Both the position numbers and the translations under genes were made by a program. Positions 4,631 to 7,450 of a stretch of DNA of 7,450 bases are shown here, piece by piece; position 1 is the first letter of the stretch, and every line of letters begins with the position of its first letter. The notes beneath the pieces were generated by a model. That model searched no databases. It was not told where the DNA came from and saw nothing but the letters and a program-made list of their open reading frames with translations. Location of the stretch: assembly GCA_046289925.1 (NCBI GenBank), contig JBKBUN010000145.1:1-7450 (forward strand). The letters are read 5' to 3'. The stretch comes from Acidovorax_G sp046289925. Lineage in GTDB: Bacteria > Pseudomonadota > Gammaproteobacteria > Burkholderiales > Burkholderiaceae_C.

Positions 4631-4858
4631 ATGGACGCTCACAAAGAAATCGACACCCGCGGACTCAACTGCCCGCTGCCCATTCTGAAGGCCAAGAAGG
4701 CCTTGGCCGACATGGCCAGTGGCCAACTGCTCAAGGTGGTGGCCACCGACCCGGGTTCGCTGCGCGACTTCCAGGCCTTTGCCAAGCAGACCGGCAATGA
4801 GCTGGTGGACCAAAAGACGCAGGGCGAAGAGTTCATCCACGTGCTGCGCCGCCGCTGA
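4631..4858 (+). CDS. tusA: TusA-family sulfur carrier protein
   Basis: A 75-aa protein of the TusA/SirA fold. The signature CPLP motif is at residues 14-17, with the sulfur-carrying Cys14 after the conserved Thr-Arg-Gly-Leu-Asn. A second family feature, TDPGSLRDF, follows at mid-protein. In E. coli, TusA takes persulfide sulfur from IscS and passes it on for 2-thiouridine tRNA modification; in other bacteria relatives serve molybdenum cofactor or sulfur oxidation. The genes seen here do not tell which. Start: ATG 4631 with GGAAG at 4622-4626. A TTG at 4616 would add five residues, but family proteins usually begin close to this ATG. The NUDIX stop is 29 bases upstream, so co-transcription is likely. 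It converges on galU. Confidence 0.93.
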   Translation: MDAHKEIDTRGLNCPLPILKAKKALADMASGQLLKVVATDPGSLRDFQAFAKQTGNELVDQKTQGEEFIHVLRRR

Positions 4859-4861
4859 GCG

Positions 4862-4895
4862 CGGCACCTCGCTGCAGGCACACGCTGGGGTGCCG
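4862..4895. terminator. Weak candidate terminator between convergent tusA and galU
   Basis: CGGCACC (4862-4868) pairs with GGTGCCG (4889-4895) across a 20-base loop. An alternative 5-bp stem (CACGC 4881-4885 with GCGTG 4896-4900) overlaps it. It is placed correctly in the 45-base gap between two converging genes, but there is no T-run on either strand and the loop is long, so it may be chance in GC-rich DNA. Confidence 0.27.
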
Positions 4896-4903
4896 GCGTG
4901 GTC

Positions 4904-5794
4904 TCAGAGCGCCAGGCCCTTGAGGTAGGCGCGGAAGCTCTCTCCCACCTGCGGGTGTTGCAACGCCAGTTCCACCGTGGCCTCCAGAAAGCCTTCCTTG
5001 CTGCCGCAGTCGTAGCGCTTGCCCTGGTACTGGAAGGCGTACACGGCCTCATGGTCCATCAGGCGCGCAATGGCGTCGGTGAGCTGGATTTCGCCGCCCA
5101 CGCCGCGCGGCTGGTTGCGGATTTCGTCAAAGATGCGTGGGGTGAGCACATACCGGCCCGCCACGCCCATGCGCGATGGCGCTTTCTCGGGGGCGGGCTT
5201 TTCCACGATCTGGTCCACGCGCATCAGCGGGCCGCCGGCCGGTTCGCCCTTGACGATGCCATAACGCCGCGTGTGCTCATGCGGCACTTCCTGAACGGCC
5301 AGCAGCGAGCGGCCCTGCTTGGAGAAGGCGGCGGTCATCTGCGCCATCACGCCGGGGCCACCGGCCTCGCCCACCATCAGGTCGTCGGCCAGCAGCACGG
5401 CAAAGGGCTCGCGGCCCACCAGGGGCTCGGCGCATAGCACCGCGTGGCCCAGGCCCAGGCTGCGCGGCTGGCGCACGAACAGGCAGTTCATGTCCTCGGG
5501 TGCAATGCCGCGCACCAAGGCCAGCATGTCCTGCTTGCCCGCGTTCTCCAGCTCGTTTTCCAGTTCGTAGGCAGTGTCGAAATGGTCTTCGATCGCGCGC
5601 TTGCTGCGGCCCGTGACGAACACCATGTCGCGGATGCCGGCCTCGTAGGCCTCTTCGACGGCGTACTGGATCAGTGGCTTGTCCACCACCGGAAGCATCT
5701 CCTTGGGCGAGGCTTTGGTGGCGGGCAGAAAGCGTGTTCCCAGCCCGGCGACGGGAAAAACGGCCTTGCGGATGCTGGGGGTGGCAGTGCTCAT
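4904..5794 (-). CDS. galU: UTP-glucose-1-phosphate uridylyltransferase
   Basis: A 296-aa enzyme that makes UDP-glucose from UTP and glucose-1-phosphate for surface polysaccharides, trehalose and galactose metabolism. The nucleotide-binding signature runs from GLGTRFLPAT (17-26) through SPKEMLPV (29-36) with catalytic Lys31. Asp137-Asp138 in LLADDLM bind the metal and uridine. VEKP (197-200), GEIQLTDA (234-241) and YDCGSKEGF (261-269) are the other conserved GalU blocks. All are present and the length is normal. The frame is open 11 codons upstream, but the ATG at 5794 has an ideal ribosome site. It lies 45 bases downstream of valS in the same direction and is probably transcribed with it; no promoter is obvious between them. 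Confidence 0.96.
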   Translation of the reverse strand: MSTATPSIRKAVFPVAGLGTRFLPATKASPKEMLPVVDKPLIQYAVEEAYEAGIRDMVFVTGRSKRAIEDHFDTAYELENELENAGKQDMLALVRGIAPEDMNCLFVRQPRSLGLGHAVLCAEPLVGREPFAVLLADDLMVGEAGGPGVMAQMTAAFSKQGRSLLAVQEVPHEHTRRYGIVKGEPAGGPLMRVDQIVEKPAPEKAPSRMGVAGRYVLTPRIFDEIRNQPRGVGGEIQLTDAIARLMDHEAVYAFQYQGKRYDCGSKEGFLEATVELALQHPQVGESFRAYLKGLAL

Positions 5795-5798
5795 GGGG

Positions 5799-5804
5799 CT
5801 CCTT
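5799..5804 (-). promoter_or_regulatory. Ribosome binding site deciding the galU start
   Basis: AAGGAG on the minus strand, four bases before the ATG at 5794. It fixes this start rather than a codon 33 bases upstream (5827), which would overlap nothing useful and add a non-conserved N-terminus. Confidence 0.7.
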
Positions 5805-5839
5805 GCGATGGCGGCGGTGGTACGCAATGACGGCAGGTG

Positions 5840-7450
5840 TCAGCCCAGCCGTGCCAACTGGTCGCGCAAACGGCCAAGGGTGGCGGTGAAGTCGGCCACC
5901 CGCTGCTGCTCTTGCGCGATCACAGCCGGCGGGGCCTTGGCAACGAAGGCCTGATTCGACAGCTTGCCGCTGGCCTTGGCGATTTCGCCTTCCAGGCGCG
6001 CCACCTCCTTCGACAGGCGCGCCTTCTCGGCTGCCACATCAATCTCCATGTGCAGGCACAGGCGGGCCTCGCCCACCACGGCCACGGGCGCCGCCTGGGC
6101 GGCTGCGGCCCACGCGGCTTCGTCGTCGAATACCTTGACTTCGCTGAGCTTGGCCAGGGCTTGCAGCACGGGGCTCACGTCGCGCATGAAGGCGGCGTCG
6201 CCCACGGCGTACAGCGGCAGGCGCTGGGCGGGCGAGACGTTCATCTCGCCGCGCAGTGTGCGGCAGGCGTCCACCAGCTTCTTCACGCGGCCCACGTAGG
6301 CCATTGCCTCAGGGTCGATCTTTTGCGGCTGCGGTTCGGGGTAGCGGGCAATGCTCACCGACGGGCCAGGCAGTCCGGCCACAGGTGCCACCACCTGCCA
6401 CAGCGACTCGGTGATGAAGGGAATGATCGGGTGCGCGAGGCGGAGGATGGCCTCCAGCGTGCGGATCAGCGTGCGGCGCGTGGCGCGCTGCTGGGCCTCG
6501 TTGCCCGTCTGGAGCTGCACTTTGGCGATTTCCAGGTACCAGTCGCAGAACTCGTTCCAGACGAAGTCGTAAATCGTGTTGGCCACCACATCGAGGCGAA
6601 ACTCCGCAAAGCCCTTGGCCACATCGGCCTCGGCCTGCTGCAGCAACGAGGTGATCCAGCGGTCGGCCTGGCTGAAGTGCATGTAGCCTGCAAACGGGCC
6701 GCCAGGCTGGCACTGCTCCTTGGTGTGTTCTTTGAGGCCACAGTCATGGCCTTCGCAGTTCATCAGCACGAAGCGCGAGGCGTTCCAGAGCTTGTTGCAG
6801 AAGTTGCGGTAGCCCTCGCAGCGCTTGCTGTCGAAGTTGATGGTGCGGCCCAGCGTGGCCATGGCCGCGAAGGTAAAGCGCAGCGCATCGGCTCCGTAGG
6901 CTGGAATGCCCTCGGGGAATTCCTTTTCGGTGTTTTTGCGTACCTGGGGCGCGGTCTCGGGGCGGCGCAGGCCCTGCGTGCGCTTTTCCAGTAGCGGCGC
7001 CAGCGCAATGCCGTCGATCAGGTCCACCGGGTCGAGCACGTTGCCCTCGCTCTTGCTCATCTTCTTGCCCTGTGCATCGAGCACCAGGCCGTGGATGTAC
7101 ACATGGTGGAAAGGCACGCGGCCGGTGAAGTGCATGGTCATCATGATCATCCGGGCGACCCAGAAGAAGATGATGTCGTGGCCCGTGACCAGCACGCTGC
7201 TGGGCAGGTACAGGTTGTAGTCGTCCGATGGCGTATCGCTTTGCTCGGGCCAGCCCAGCGTGCTGAAGGGCACCAACGCCGACGAATACCAGGTGTCGAG
7301 TACGTCCTCGTCGCGGCGCAGTGTCTTGCCCGGCGCCTGCGCCTGGGCCTCGGCCTCGCTGCGGGCCACGTACACGTTGCCTTCGTCGTCGTACCAAGCC
7401 GGGATCTGGTGGCCCCACCAGAGTTGGCGCGAAATGCACCAGTCCTGGAT
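5840..7450 (-). CDS. valS: Valyl-tRNA synthetase (C-terminal 536 residues; 5' end beyond window)
   Basis: A class I aminoacyl-tRNA synthetase that charges tRNA-Val. The visible part begins inside the catalytic domain with the ValRS-specific DWCISRQLWWGH and IPAWYDD. The KMSKS signature is at visible residues 130-134 (GKKMSKSEGN), followed by YGADALRFT and CNKLWNASRF. A helical anticodon-binding domain follows (about 195-420, with WNEFCDWYLE). The last 69 residues (468-536) are the charged C-terminal coiled-coil arm of ValRS. The HIGH motif and the editing domain lie beyond 7450. The frame is open to the window edge with no stop. An insert after the KMSKS loop (EKRTQGL to KEFPEGI) is normal in beta-proteobacteria. 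It is followed by galU after 45 bases. Confidence 0.98.
   Translation of the reverse strand: MQDWCISRQLWWGHQIPAWYDDEGNVYVARSEAEAQAQAPGKTLRRDEDVLDTWYSSALVPFSTLGWPEQSDTPSDDYNLYLPSSVLVTGHDIIFFWVARMIMMTMHFTGRVPFHHVYIHGLVLDAQGKKMSKSEGNVLDPVDLIDGIALAPLLEKRTQGLRRPETAPQVRKNTEKEFPEGIPAYGADALRFTFAAMATLGRTINFDSKRCEGYRNFCNKLWNASRFVLMNCEGHDCGLKEHTKEQCQPGGPFAGYMHFSQADRWITSLLQQAEADVAKGFAEFRLDVVANTIYDFVWNEFCDWYLEIAKVQLQTGNEAQQRATRRTLIRTLEAILRLAHPIIPFITESLWQVVAPVAGLPGPSVSIARYPEPQPQKIDPEAMAYVGRVKKLVDACRTLRGEMNVSPAQRLPLYAVGDAAFMRDVSPVLQALAKLSEVKVFDDEAAWAAAAQAAPVAVVGEARLCLHMEIDVAAEKARLSKEVARLEGEIAKASGKLSNQAFVAKAPPAVIAQEQQRVADFTATLGRLRDQLARLG

Noticed and set aside
5837..6994. Plus-strand open frame of 385 codons opposite valS
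   Set aside because: Low-complexity Ala/Gly/His/Leu composition mirrors the valS codons. valS is unmistakable on the other strand.
1..7450. CRISPR array, insertion sequence, toxin-antitoxin or defence island
   Set aside because: No regular spacer-repeat array, no transposase motifs and no unexplained gene pair were seen. All sizeable open regions are assigned.

Overview
The window is the boundary between an integrated phage and a beta-proteobacterial chromosome. High GC, strongly GC-rich third codon positions and the style of the cysM, NUDIX, tusA, galU and valS proteins suggest Comamonadaceae, close to Acidovorax. The genus is inferred from protein style, not from a search.

Positions 1 to about 2910 are the integrase-proximal end of a prophage. 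A short C-terminal coding remnant (1-69) ends before a strong intrinsic terminator (85-108). A tightly overlapping plus-strand lysis operon follows: an uncharacterised 215-aa protein (120-767), a small holin candidate (764-961), an endolysin of the signal-anchor-release type related to phage 21 R (951-1418), and a two-component spanin. In the spanin, the Rz1 lipoprotein gene (1611-1838) lies entirely inside Rz (1415-1873) in another frame. Successive genes overlap by ATGA or 11 bases, so translation is probably coupled. A tyrosine recombinase (1859-2782, minus strand) converges on Rz, and the two 3' ends overlap by 15 bases.

Positions 2785-2910 lie between the integrase and the tRNA. They hold four direct copies of TGTTCGC, a TGCGAA/TTCGCA palindrome and a 7-bp inverted repeat that runs into the CCA end of a tRNA-Leu(CAA) gene (2907-2991, minus strand). 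This is the expected layout of an attachment site at a tRNA 3' end: the integrase starts beside the site and its arm-type binding sites lie between.

Positions 2992-7450 are ordinary host chromosome. On the plus strand are cysM (cysteine synthase B), a zinc-ribbon NUDIX hydrolase and tusA (sulfur carrier). On the minus strand are galU (UDP-glucose pyrophosphorylase) and, upstream of it, valS (valyl-tRNA synthetase), whose 5' part lies beyond the right edge. valS and galU are 45 bases apart and look co-transcribed. A short palindrome between cysM and the NUDIX gene resembles a dispersed intergenic repeat of this bacterial family.

No CRISPR array, insertion sequence, toxin-antitoxin pair or recognisable new defence system was seen. 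The most interesting unexplained elements are the repeat and palindrome cluster beside the integrase, the terminator placed 11 bases before the lysis operon, and the 215-aa first gene of that operon.
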